The position numbers and the translations under genes were made by a program. From positions 1 to 40,221 of the forward strand of contig JABVXU010000488.1 in assembly GCA_013365365.1 (NCBI GenBank): DNA of 40,221 nt, written 5' to 3'. The notes beneath the pieces are model-generated. The model saw nothing but the letters and a program-made list of their open reading frames with translations, was not told where the DNA came from and did not search any database. Positions 1 through 11,478 of the stretch are shown piece by piece (position 1 is the stretch's first letter; the number at the start of each line of letters is the position of its first letter). The DNA is from Cruorifilaria tuberocauda. Lineage: Eukaryota > Nematoda > Chromadorea > Rhabditida > Onchocercidae.

Positions 1-1667
1 AAAATAATTATTAACAATCAAATTTTAGTCTATATCATTATATATCACTCTAGATTATAATTTATCAGCTATATCCTTCTAATATTCCTTTTTTTTTCAA
101 ACATCTAGAATTGGATTTGGAATTTCAGGTACATCGTTTTCTAACAATAGAACCAATAGCATGACTAATTTCTTCGTCACCTATTTCCGCTTTTCAATCT
201 TCAATTCTACCATTATTTTATTTTATTTTTTGGATGAGTGGTTGTTGAATTATCATTTTACTTCTCATTTACAACTATTCGTTATTAAACATACAGTTTA
301 ACATGCAGTGATAACCGTTATCACTAAGCTATTCAACTCAGCGATTTAATTTCTTTATTTTTATTTTTATTTTTTTTGCAAAATAAATATGTATGTTGAA
401 AATAATGACAGGTGAGATACACTTATCAATGCTGCTAGAAAGAAACAGAAAAAAAAACTTGAAGATTGCTGCCATATTTCTTAAGAGTGTTCTGGTATTT
501 TTCAGGAAAAAAAACATTTTTTTTCATTTAATTATAATAATTTTCATTAACGCCTTATCAAGTTTTTTTTTTGTTACTTACATGACAATTACTAATTTAA
601 TGGACAATTTTGTTTTTTTTTTTGTAAAAGATTGTAAATTATTTCTTTAATCTTTCTTTCCCTCTCTCTCGCTTTCCCCTTATCTCTTACAATTATCACG
701 TTTATCTTATTATTTATTACCAATAATTTTCTCTCATTTCTCTTCTCAATTACTAATTTTAATTTGATATTATCGAAAACATCTATCACAATCATTTCAT
801 GACGTCGATAATACAACAAAAAAAAAAATTTCACTTAATTAAATTAAGCGAACTTTTTTATCGAAAGTTTATATCATTATATATCAGTCATTATTATTTC
901 GTTATTCACCATCATCATTATCAGATATTATCACTTTGCATTTAAACTCATTTAACAATCCTTAAAAAATACTTGACTATTTCAAAAAAAAGAAGGTTGC
1001 AGAATTTTCAGCAATATCTTTTTTGGTTTTATCAGAATTTAAAATTTAAACACTGATAAACTGAAATCTCTCATATTTCTACTTTTATTCCTAAACTTTG
1101 CCTCTGAAGCTATTTCCTTTTACTTTTTAGGGCATCGATCATTTTTCTATTTACATATTTTTTTCCAAAAAATTCATTCCATTGCCTTTTTTCCACGGAT
1201 AAACGTTTCATTCTTTTCTTTTGAGAAACATTCCGAAAAGATATCTGAAAAAGTTTTATTTTTCAGACTCTATTCGATATAAGTAGAGTATTTGTTTGCT
1301 AAACGACTTTTTTTAAAGTGCATTTTTTTAAAAGTGCATCCTTCTTTTTACATCTAAAAATAAAATAAAAGACAAAAGGCAATCATAAATGCTTTACCAC
1401 TGCTTTCATCAACAGTGGTAACTTAGGAACGAAACAAAAAAGACAAACAAACAAACAAACAAACAAACAGATAAGTAAACAAACGAAGAAAACGTTTTAA
1501 AGTGAAAAATTGATAAATTAGAAAAAGAGAAGAGTGAAAAAAAGGAACAAAAAATAGGAATATATTAAATTATTTATTTGGAGTTTGAAGAAATAAACAA
1601 ATAAACAAAAAAAACAAACAAATAAATAAACAAACTCTGAGATATATGTCCTCCATCACGTACATTT
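1..1667. other. Non-coding 5' flank of the cystine-knot gene
   Basis: AT-rich sequence with long T and A runs. The only sizeable open frames (393-650 on plus, 592-834 on minus) encode homopolymer-rich Phe/Lys/Ile peptides without recognisable domains. A pyrimidine tract lies at about 655-690, and simple A-rich (CAAA)n-type repeats precede the start codon. TTATCA/TGATAA motifs occur repeatedly. I see no exon here. Confidence 0.6.
1442..1469. repeat. (CAAA)n microsatellite
   Basis: About seven uninterrupted CAAA units, followed by related A-rich CAAA/TAAA sequence up to about 1636, some 30 bases before the start codon of the cystine-knot gene. It lies in the presumed promoter or 5' UTR. Confidence 0.8.
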
Positions 1668-4600
1668 ATGCAAACTGGCACCTGGCTAGCAGCGATAATG
1701 ACTTCGCTTCTTGTTATTATCGATAATCAGTATTGCTTATCACATACTACTGATACTGTTGATACTGGTACCAATACTGTTACTGCAAATAATATCCTAT
1801 TGCCTGCAATTATTAATGATGAACAAAGAGCGGGCACTTCATATGATTATAATGGTATGTTTTGAAATTTATTTTAATTTTGAGTAAAATAGATCGATAA
1901 GTAATCATTTATTGATTTATTTCTACCTAAAATAGAAGAATAAGTAATCATTTATCGATTGAAGAATTGATAAAATTTCTTTAATATAAAAGGTTAAAAT
2001 TCATTTATTAGGACGATCATTTCGTGATAATGATAAAAATGGCCCATATATGATTCCAATTAAATGGGACATTTTAATTATTATCAATTGCTAAAGTATG
2101 TGAAATGATAAATCAATTATTGATCATAAAGTTATCTTTTGCAGTTTTATTAATTTGATAATATTAATGTAAATAAAATTCTTCATTTTTAATTTTGCTT
2201 TTTAAAAAAAAAATTATTTCAATTTTTCAAAAAACTTGTTTATCAAATTAATAACTAGATTTTGCTTATCAAATTAATAAATAAAATTTGTTTACCATAA
2301 TAGTAACTAAAGTTTGTTTATCAAATTTCTCAGGGCTTTCGGCATACAATCGTTTGAGGCATTCTGAACGACAACGACGACGACATAAACAAATATTGCA
2401 GCAAAAACAAAAACAAACATATCGTTCCGATGGTGGCAATAATATTAACGATAAATTCTATGAAAGCTCACGAAGAACGCTGAATGCCAACAACAACAAT
2501 AACAACAACAATAACAACAACAATAACAACAACAATAACAATAACAATGAAAATAATAATAATGGTGTAATAAGGAATAAATTAAAAGCTTACCATAGAG
2601 TAAGAATTTACTTTGATTAAATAATTAGAGTTTTTTCATTTTGATTAAAACATACAGAATGAAACGCTACCATTTTCATGTAATTTTTAAAGTATTATAT
2701 CTATTTTTGTTTTGACATTTAAAAAAAATTACTTTAAAATAATAGAATAATTGATATTAATTAATTAAGAAAGCTAATTAATAGTGCAGTTATTTTTCAT
2801 TTTAATTTCAAAAAGATTTTGCAAAGAATTTTTAAATTTCATTTTATTTCTAACAAATCAACATCGATTTTCAATTATTTCAAATATTTAATTTAATTAA
2901 AATTATATAAATTATCGAAAAGAGAAAAAGGAAATTTCTTTTTCGGTTACGTCAAATATTCAATCATATTATAATTCCAAAATATTAAAAAAAAACTTTT
3001 TCAAAATTTAACAATAACAATTGAAAATTCCAATCTTTATAATCATTTCTCAAATTCTCAAAAGTAAAGTAAAATTTTTTAGCTAACAAATACTTCCGGT
3101 ATGGTTTATTCCATTATCATTCTATTATTCGTATCATTCTATTTTTTTTTCTTCCTTTTCTATTTATCAAATATTTCAAATAATATCATAGAAAAAAGCG
3201 AGAAGCATATCAAATTGAAAAGTTTTTTAAAGCATTCCTCAATTTTTTGTATAATTTTTCAAACGTTCAAAAAAAAGAAAAATATTTTTAAGAAAAAAAA
3301 AACAGAAATATTGAAAAATTCTCACACTTCCTTTTACTTTATCCTTTTTGCTGGAAAAAAAAACCGATGAAAATTCCATTTTTGTAAATTTTTTTTTTGA
3401 ATACAATAGGAAAAAGGTAATGTAAATGATATCATTGATTGTTATCATACATTTATAAAAATGAAAATATGTTATTGAAAAAGAAATGAAAAAAATTTTT
3501 TAAAAGAATTTTGTTATCTCAAAAATTTTATTTCAAACGAATGAGAAAAAATAAAATGAATGAAAGCTATTGTATACTTTTTTTTGTTACTTTAAAGAGA
3601 AAATAATAATTTTATGAAAAAACGAAAAACTTTTTTTTGTCTTGCTGAAAAGATATTTTCATTATTATTAATTCAATTTTTTTGTTTGGAAATTTTTAAT
3701 CTAATAAATTAAAATATTTATTTAAAGTTTTTATTTAAATTATAATTGATTCAAAAAAATGAAAGAATTAACCTTGACCGATCAATCAATGCTTATCAAA
3801 GTACTGATATGAACGATTATATGAAAGTTATTTTCATTTTTAAAACTAAAATAATCCTTTAAAATATAAATACGATGAAAATATAATATTATTGAATATA
3901 TATATATATTAGAAATGCATCATTTAGTTTTTTAAAAAACAGGAATTCTTGAAATTCATTCTCGGTTTCTCTCCGGAATTTCACCTGTTATGTCGTGCAT
4001 AGTTTTTTTCTTTAAGATATTTAGTCGAAATTCATGCTTGGATTATCTTCTTTATCACGCTAATATTTATAAACATTCCTTCATAAGTATTCCTCTATGA
4101 ATGGAAATTTTCACATTTTTGAAAAAATTAGGAAATAAGAAAAAATTCTAAAATTAAAATAATCCTTTAAAATATAAACATTCCATTGAAATATGATTGA
4201 ATATTCATATTAAAAATTAAAAATTTTTAAATGGAAAATATTTAGACGTCTAAAAAATTATCTTAGCAAATTATTTTAATTATCGAAATCCTTTTTTTCT
4301 TTCTTTAATATCACTTATTATTTACTATAAGTATATAAATATATTAATTATAAATATTTTATAGTTTATAATGAATATATTATAGTTAGTAAAATATAGT
4401 TTGTATAGTTTCTCATATTTTATTATAAATAGAAATATTTACAATAAGAATTAAATACAAATGTATTATAGTATAAGGACTGAACATAAATTATTTACAA
4501 TAAGAACTAAATATAACTATAGGTTACGGTTATAATAAATATATTACAGTCAGTAAGTATAGTTTTAAACATATTTACAATAAGAACTAAATGTAAATGT

Positions 4601-6912
4601 TATATCATAGGTGATTATATTACAATTAGTAAGTATTGTTTTAATGATTTTTCATATTTATTGGTATAAATAGAAACATACTTACTTGTATAAATATTAT
4701 AACTATATCATAGGTTACAATGAATATATTATAGTTAGTAAGTATAGTTTTAATGGTTTTTCATACTTACTTGTATAAATAGAATCATATTTACAGTAAG
4801 AATTAACTATAACAATACCATAGATATGATGAATATATTACAGTTAGTTAATTTAACTAAATGTTTACTTTTATAAATCGAAATATTTCATCAGATGATA
4901 AGTAGTTGATAAGATAATTTTAGTAATTAAGTTATTAACGTAAGTAAATAAACATGAATATGAATATGTTGATGGGGAAAGAAAAGCATTACATTATAAC
5001 TCTTTCTTTCTTCCTTTTGTATTTCATTTTTAGGATCTCAAATCGAAACGGGAAAGGAACGAACCATTATGTGAAAGTGATCGTAATACTGTCCACATGA
5101 ATACTCCAACTGAGGAATACGATCCTCCGTTCTTCATCGAAATACGTTGTAAAAGTATCGCTGATTATGAACAACAACAAGGACGCATACCAATTAGGCA
5201 ACAAGTACCATACTTCAACAACAACAACAAAATTATTGAGAGATAGTGATATTTTAGATAAACTGATAAGCTTTATAATTTAGTCATTTATGACTAAGCA
5301 GGTTAAACTTCAAATGAAACCGATCTTATATACTTTATAATTTAGTCATTTATAATCGATCAAGCTGGTGTTGAAATTTACAAATTAACACGTTAGCATT
5401 AAATAAATAAAGATCTGATAAGTATGATACTATACTTTTTTAAGTTAAACATTAAGAATATTTAAGAAATTTTAAAATAAATTAAGATTAACATTTTGTG
5501 CAGCGTATATTTCAATCAATAAACTATACAAGAGGCTACAAATTACTCCAAATGTTCCTTGATGATAGCATCAGTTATGAATTAAAGTTAGAGTTAAAAT
5601 GATCAGTTAAAGTTATGATTAGCAGCCGATTACAAGTTTTAATAGAAGTACAAATTATCAAAAATCGAAATCAATAAATTAAATAACGATGTAAAAATAT
5701 AATGAATTAATGAATAAATTAAAATTAATTTTTGGAATCTTCTGCTCATTCTATAATTGGCATAAAAAGTTTTACTTTTCAAAAATGTACAAGTCATTTA
5801 ATATTTCTATGGGTTTGACCATTTTTTCGAATTTTAATCTTGTAATTTGCAAAGTTTTTTTTTCCTCCCAATTTCATTATCGATTTTCAGCATAGAAATA
5901 TTTTCAGTCAATTTCATTTCAAATTTGAAATTTCATATTAAACAGTCTCAAAATATGATTCGTTTTAAATGATAAAATATTTTGGAATTCAAAAAAAAAT
6001 GTGAGAGCATTGATTTATGATAATTATGATAATCTATGATAATTCATGATAATTCTTGCAGTTTTTTCGATTTTGCTAATACTTTTTATTTCAAATTACT
6101 TTCTTATCATTACTGAAATTCTTTCCAATTTGTATGTTTAAATTTATTGTAACCAAACAGTTAGGTATGAAAGAGAAATTATTTCAAGTGCAAAATTTCA
6201 AAGATTTTTTCTAACATTTGATAAACTCATTTGTCTGCTAACCTGAATTATCTACCTGTTAAATTTGCTTACCGCAAGCATTTATCAACTTAATGGAGAA
6301 ATTTTGATTTTGAAAAACGAGCTGTTCCCTACAGAAGCAGAAAAGCAATACAATTTAAAGTAATTTAAATTTGCAGCAATGATAAGCTGTTAAAAATTAA
6401 AAGTAAATTCTTTTTTCAATTAGTAGAAAGTTTTGGAATTATGTTCAAAAACTTTTTTAATTAATTCGAATTAATCGCCAGTTTCAAATCAAAGAAGAAA
6501 ATTTTTTAAATTTTTTCCTGGAATCCAAAAAATGTTTAATATTGTTAACACGTGATATGAATTTGGGATTAGTTAATTAGAAATTTTTACCTGTATTAAT
6601 AAAAATCCAAATACAAAAGTGTAACTTATACTTATTGTAATTTTGATTAGAGAACTTACTAGTTTACAAAAAATGAAAGTGTTCATAATTTTTTGAATTT
6701 GAAAATATATCATTTTATGATTTAAAAAATTGATCTAAACTTTTTAGACGTGCGTGCACGGTATGTTACGCTGCGTACAAAATTACAAGGATCAGCATTT
6801 TTCACGTCGACGAACTGGCTCGCATAGTTGGCATCCATATACGATTCCAAATGTGCCAAGCTCATGTGAATGTATGTGGCCAGTGGACAAGTATGGGCAT
6901 CAGGAACTTTAA
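1668..6912 (+). CDS. Secreted cystine-knot protein, Noggin/Trunk/PTTH-like
   Basis: Four exons, 1668-1854, 2334-2599, 5034-5204 and 6748-6912, join in agreeing phases (1, 0, 0) to give 262 aa. Residues 7-18 are a hydrophobic signal core after the N-terminal Met, with cleavage likely near residue 25. A low-complexity pro-region follows, with a basic RQRRRHK stretch (75-81) and an Asn tract. A basic SKRER site (155-159) then precedes a C-terminal domain with six cysteines: C164, C190, C210, C217, C248 and C250. The spacing C-x6-C, then W-H-P, and a final C-x-C resembles Noggin and its insect relatives Trunk and PTTH, which are secreted ligands or antagonists with furin-cleaved precursors. IL-17-like folds end in a similar C-x-C and are the main alternative. 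The third donor (GTACCA) is weak. Reading through it adds 13 residues and a stop at 5244-5246, losing four cysteines. The gene structure is well supported; the family is an inference. Confidence 0.72.
2488..2548. repeat. (AAC/AAT)n coding microsatellite
   Basis: An AAC/AAT trinucleotide run inside exon 2 of the cystine-knot gene. It encodes an uninterrupted tract of about 20 asparagines followed by an Asn/Glu stretch, so length changes would alter the pro-region without shifting the frame. Confidence 0.9.
4318..4865. repeat. Degenerate ~110-bp tandem repeat in intron 2
   Basis: About five diverged copies of a unit containing GAATATATTA(T/C)AGTTAGTAAG, then TATAGTTTTAATGGTTTTTCATA, an ATAAATAGAAA block and TTTACAATAAGAA. 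Clear unit starts lie near 4370, 4530, 4613, 4710 and 4828. It sits in the 2.4-kb intron between exons 2 and 3 of the cystine-knot gene and shows no open frame. Confidence 0.75.
5465..6590. repeat. Dispersed repeat B, copy 1
   Basis: About 1.1 kb that aligns in the same orientation, at moderate identity, with 14665-15735. Shared landmarks in the same order are CAGCG(T/C)ATAT near the start, ACAAACTCATTTGTCTGCTAAC-type sequence at about 6222-6242, TTTATCAACTTAATGGAGAA at 6280-6299, CAATACAATTTAAAGTAA and CCAAAAAATGTT(T/C)AATATTGTT near the end. It fills most of intron 3 of the cystine-knot gene. No long frame is conserved between the copies, so it is probably a decayed or non-autonomous mobile element. 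Confidence 0.7.
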
Positions 6913-9900
6913 TTCCTTTTCTTTGAAGTAAGTTAAACAGGTTGATAACTCTATTTTAAGCAATGAGATAGTGAGAAAATTTTTAAAAATTTCATTAAAT
7001 TAATGATGAGAGAAATTATTGAAAGATAATATTTTATCATCAATACACTATATGAGTGATAATACCTATGATAACGTACTTATGATAACTTGAATGAGTA
7101 TACTTGCGATTAAAGTTGAAATTTCGAAAATCTAACTTATAATTGACAACTTTTTCCTGTAGAAAAAATAGCCGAGCAATATAATTTGAAATTTTTTGAT
7201 AATTTAAATGTTCTGATAATTTAATTTTATTGCAGAAATGTTCAAAATTTCTTATCTTATAAATTTTTAAAGTGACAAGTTATTGATTTTAAATTATTTT
7301 TGCGTGATTTCTTAAAATAGATAAATAATTAATCATTAATCATTAATTAAATAATTAATCATTTTATATCCATAATTATTCTTGACGTCGAATTCCGCTA
7401 TTTTTCATGATAATAATTCAAAAATTTTTTGTCAGTATTTTTGTCTTCTCTATTTCTTGAAACTAAAATAAAACGATTTTAAAACTGACGAAAAATTAAT
7501 GATATTCTTAATTCATCCATCTACAATTACTATCACATCATATCATATCATATCAACTAATATCATTCAATTATTATTGTATCAGTTAGCTGTTTAAGAG
7601 TAAATTATTAATTAAGAATCATTTATTCAGCAGGAATATGTAAAAGTAATTAATCATTCTAGAAAGATGAATTAAAGATAGAATTTGAGTTAATGAAATT
7701 TTGAAAAGCTATAAAAACATTTAGGTAAAATAATTTCAAAAAAAGTCTGGATAATTTACATTATAAATTCAAAAGATTTCCTCATTTCATTTACTTTTTT
7801 AAGTATATAATTGATATATTTTAATGCCAATACAGAATTAAAAAGTTATTAAATTAATCTCTTAAATTAAATTAAATTAATTAATTTAGATTTGAATAAT
7901 CGAGCAAATATTAAATGGAAGTTAGCAAAAAGCAAAAAGCAAAAAAAAAAAAAAACAAAAACTCTGCACTTCGATTACAATCAGTCAGGGGAGTTTACTT
8001 ATCAGCGAAATTTCTTTGTTTTTATGCTATACATATTTTTCATGCTCATCTTTATTTGTCACCGATATAAATAGATGTTAAATTAAATTTTAATACTTTT
8101 CCTTTCTTGATATTGATGGAATATATCTGTTATCAATAACTGATAAGAATTCGGTAAACGTTAACTGCAAAACTTGCAAGTTTCAGTAATTTTCAATCAA
8201 TTTAACATTTAAAATGAAATTAAATAAGTTAATCAAATACTTTAAATTCAATTTACATTAAATGTAAATGAAATTATTGTTTGAATGTAAAGAGGAATAA
8301 ATTTTCAGGAAAGTTGAAATTACAAATGAATTTATCCGATTCATTAGATTAGCTTTTCAGGTTTACATTTACCGGAAATATTATGTTGCATAATCATTTA
8401 ATAATACTATAATGATAGAATTATTTATTGTAAATAAACTTGTCGGAGCATTCATTTTGGATTGTTTTAAAATTAATCGTTAATTATTTTAAACTGCAAA
8501 TACAATTCTTCATTGTGGAAGAGTTTAATGTGGTAAAAAATGATTTTAATTTCCATTTTTTCCTTTTTGTTTTTTGTTTTATCAATTATTTTTTTATCAA
8601 TCGAATATTTGTTGCATAATTGAAAATTTTATCAATTTCTTTCATGCTCATCATGATTGGAAATGAATATTTCTCCAAATATCGTACTATAGTATTATTT
8701 CCGATATCATTTTAATCAATCTTTTTTCTTGGGTAGTTTAAAGCTTTCAATTATTTCAAAAATGCATGCATCTTTTCTTTTTTGTTTCATTATACAAATG
8801 CTGTTATCGGTTCAAGTTCAGATGGTTAACTTTCTTCGCTTTGATTTGTTTATTTTTTTTTTAATTTCCTCTTACTTACTAAATTTTATCAGTATACTTT
8901 TGGAAGTAGGTAAGAATGAATTGAAGGAGAGAAAAGTAAATCGAAATTAACAACATATGCAATAAAATGAAGTTTTAATGATTAATTATCAAAATGATAA
9001 ATTTACTTTGGTAACTATTAATAACTCTTAGTAATTTTCCTAGGTTATTAAAGTAATATAAATACTTTAAGAAATGTAATTTTATATTTGCTTAATTTGA
9101 TAAAAGTGCTATTTAGGCTTGGTGATAAATACTTAAACTCTCAAATTTGGTGCTATAATTAATTAGATTCGATAGTATCCAGCAAATTTATCATTAATAC
9201 TTTATATTGTTTTCTTATTAATGCATTATTTCATTTTGAATTTTTTTTTGTCTAATCTTTGAGAAAATTAAACTATTATTATCATAACTGTATAATTTGA
9301 TAAATTACATAATATTACCGCATATTATCCGTTACCGTATGTTATCGTATGTTATCCGTTGTATGCAAAATGAAAATCGTTACTAAAAATTTGAAAATAT
9401 TTCATTTTTCTCATCTGTAAAAAGCTATTCAATTGTTATATTTTTTTATGCAACTTTTTTTTTTAAATTTATGAAAGAAAATAAAATCAAAATTTGAGTT
9501 CTTTTCAAAATTTTTCCTTACCGGAAAAAAAACCGTAAGCTATAATTTGTAACTCACTCCAAAGATATTTTAAGTATCAGGACAGAAAGAAAGTCGAATT
9601 TTATCAAGTGAAAAAGCGAGATTCCTGATAAGGAAGTGAAGAAAAAAAGAAGGCAGTTCAACTATTGGATTTTCAAAATTGATAAAAAGACACATACAAT
9701 GGAATTTCTTCAACATTTAGATGAGAGAAATCATCATTTCATTGATATTTTTTCTAAGCAATGCTTTTGCATAAAAATAAGCTATTTCAAAAAATTCGAA
9801 TCAGTTTTAAAAGCTGAAATGATATGATAATGATAAGGAAGAAAAAAAATGTTGATTTAATCTAAAAATACTGCCCTGATTGTATAGTAGTATATATCCT

Positions 9901-11478
9901 GCCACCTTTTTTGTTCTATATTTCTTTTTTTTTCCGTGTTGCATATAATTTCTTTTTTTCTTTGTCAAAATGTTTCAAAGAGAAAAAATGATTTGTTTTT
10001 TTTTCCTTTTTTTTTTGGTGCTTTTCTATCATTGCTATGCAACTTTGATTGTTTGCAATGTAATAAATAAATAAAAAACATATTAGTAAGCCTCAAAAAT
10101 CATCTGAATATATCATCTGAATGTAGTATTTCTTCTTATAAGAAGAATGGATAAATGGGAGGAGTGGATAAACAGAATAGTACGAAATTGAAAAATGACT
10201 ATTTCCGGAAAATGATTATTTGCAGGAGTTTTATCTTTTACTGAGGATTTCCTCCTTTGTTGAAGATTGAATTGGAAGAGTCGAGAGTTCGCTGAAAAGC
10301 TAGCAGGATTTATTTTCTTACTTGACAATGATCTTGATAAAAGAAATAAGCTGTTATATTTAAAGTTGAAATCAGCATACGGTACACGATACACAAAGCT
10401 CAAAAGTTATGTGATATGTAAATTAATTGAAAAAATTGAAATAAGGACAATGTCTGAGATGGTGAAACCTCAATCATTCGTTGAAAATGATGATGGGATA
10501 CGGTAGTTAAAACGATGGTAAATTAATTCTCAGACATTCCTTGAGGTGATGATGGAATAAAAAAGTGAAGTTACAATAAACTGAGACAGAACAAAGCGAA
10601 TGCCCTTTTAATTGAGCATATTTTACAAAAAGACAACACACAACACATAATCTCAACATGTAATTCTATCATCTATGGATTTAGCATTTTGTCTCATAAC
10701 ATTTCAGTTTTTCCGACAATAATGAAAAGTCTTAAGCAATTAGTCTAATATACAAATGAATTGTAGAGAATTAATACAAAAAAGTTAGGAATTTTAACTT
10801 CGGTATCAATGATCATAATGAATCAAAATCATTGTAAATGTAATTCTGAAAATGTAAATGAAAATATAATCGCTGATAATAAACGCTTATTTGAGCAAAT
10901 TTTTGATTTTTGAATTAGAAGCTAAAATTCCCTATTTTTTCAAAAATTCATTAATACAAAATACAGAGTATAAATGCAAAAGCATAAAAGCATGCTGTTA
11001 TTGAAATCATTGATTAGAGATAGCTTCACCATAACCTTAAATAAAAATATTATGATTATCTGGGAAATATTGAGGTTAGTTTTCATGAGAGAAACAAAAT
11101 TAAATATAATTTGATACCAATTTCAAATAAAAAATATTCATCACCATATGACCTTAATTGGCAGCTCGCTCATTTACCAGTTGATTTATATGAGAAGAGA
11201 ATTCATCCAAATAAAGCGTTTTGTATCCTTTACATCTAAATATCCATTAACTAAATTATTATGTCTTTTTAAAAGTTTATTTGTTGCTTAAAGAAGTACG
11301 TCTATATGTTAAGCAATTTAATAGTTTTAATCCTCAAGAGAAAACTGTTGCAGAATGATAGATCACTGATTTTTGATGTTATTTTTTGCTTAAACGCTTC
11401 AGTCAGATCAATAAGTTAGCCTTGATTATATTACATACATTAGTTATTAACAGTTTAAGGAAAACTGAAAAATGTTTA
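6913..11478. other. Gene-free interval between two convergent genes
   Basis: AT-rich sequence between the 3' end of the cystine-knot gene (+) and that of GLOD4 (-). Canonical AATAAA sites occur (for example around 7461), but none is clearly the cleavage signal. The stretch at about 10130-10580 is less AT-rich and has frames open on both strands (10113-10403 minus, 10267-10506 plus). Neither matches a family I recognise, and both carry non-ATG starts or biased composition. On the minus strand AATAAA at 11281-11276 is a plausible GLOD4 polyadenylation signal about 200 bases after its stop. Confidence 0.6.

Noticed and set aside
393..650. 85-codon open frame on the plus strand
   Set aside because: Composed of Phe/Ile/Lys runs from T- and A-rich DNA; no domain, and it is overlapped by an equally meaningless minus-strand frame.
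3101..3448. Overlapping frames in intron 2 of the cystine-knot gene
   Set aside because: Low-complexity translations on both strands, inside an intron whose flanking exons join cleanly in phase 0.
10113..10506. Opposed 96- and 79-codon frames in a less AT-rich island
   Set aside because: Only one strand could be coding, neither matches a family, and the plus frame starts at TTG. Possibly a decayed exon, not supportable.
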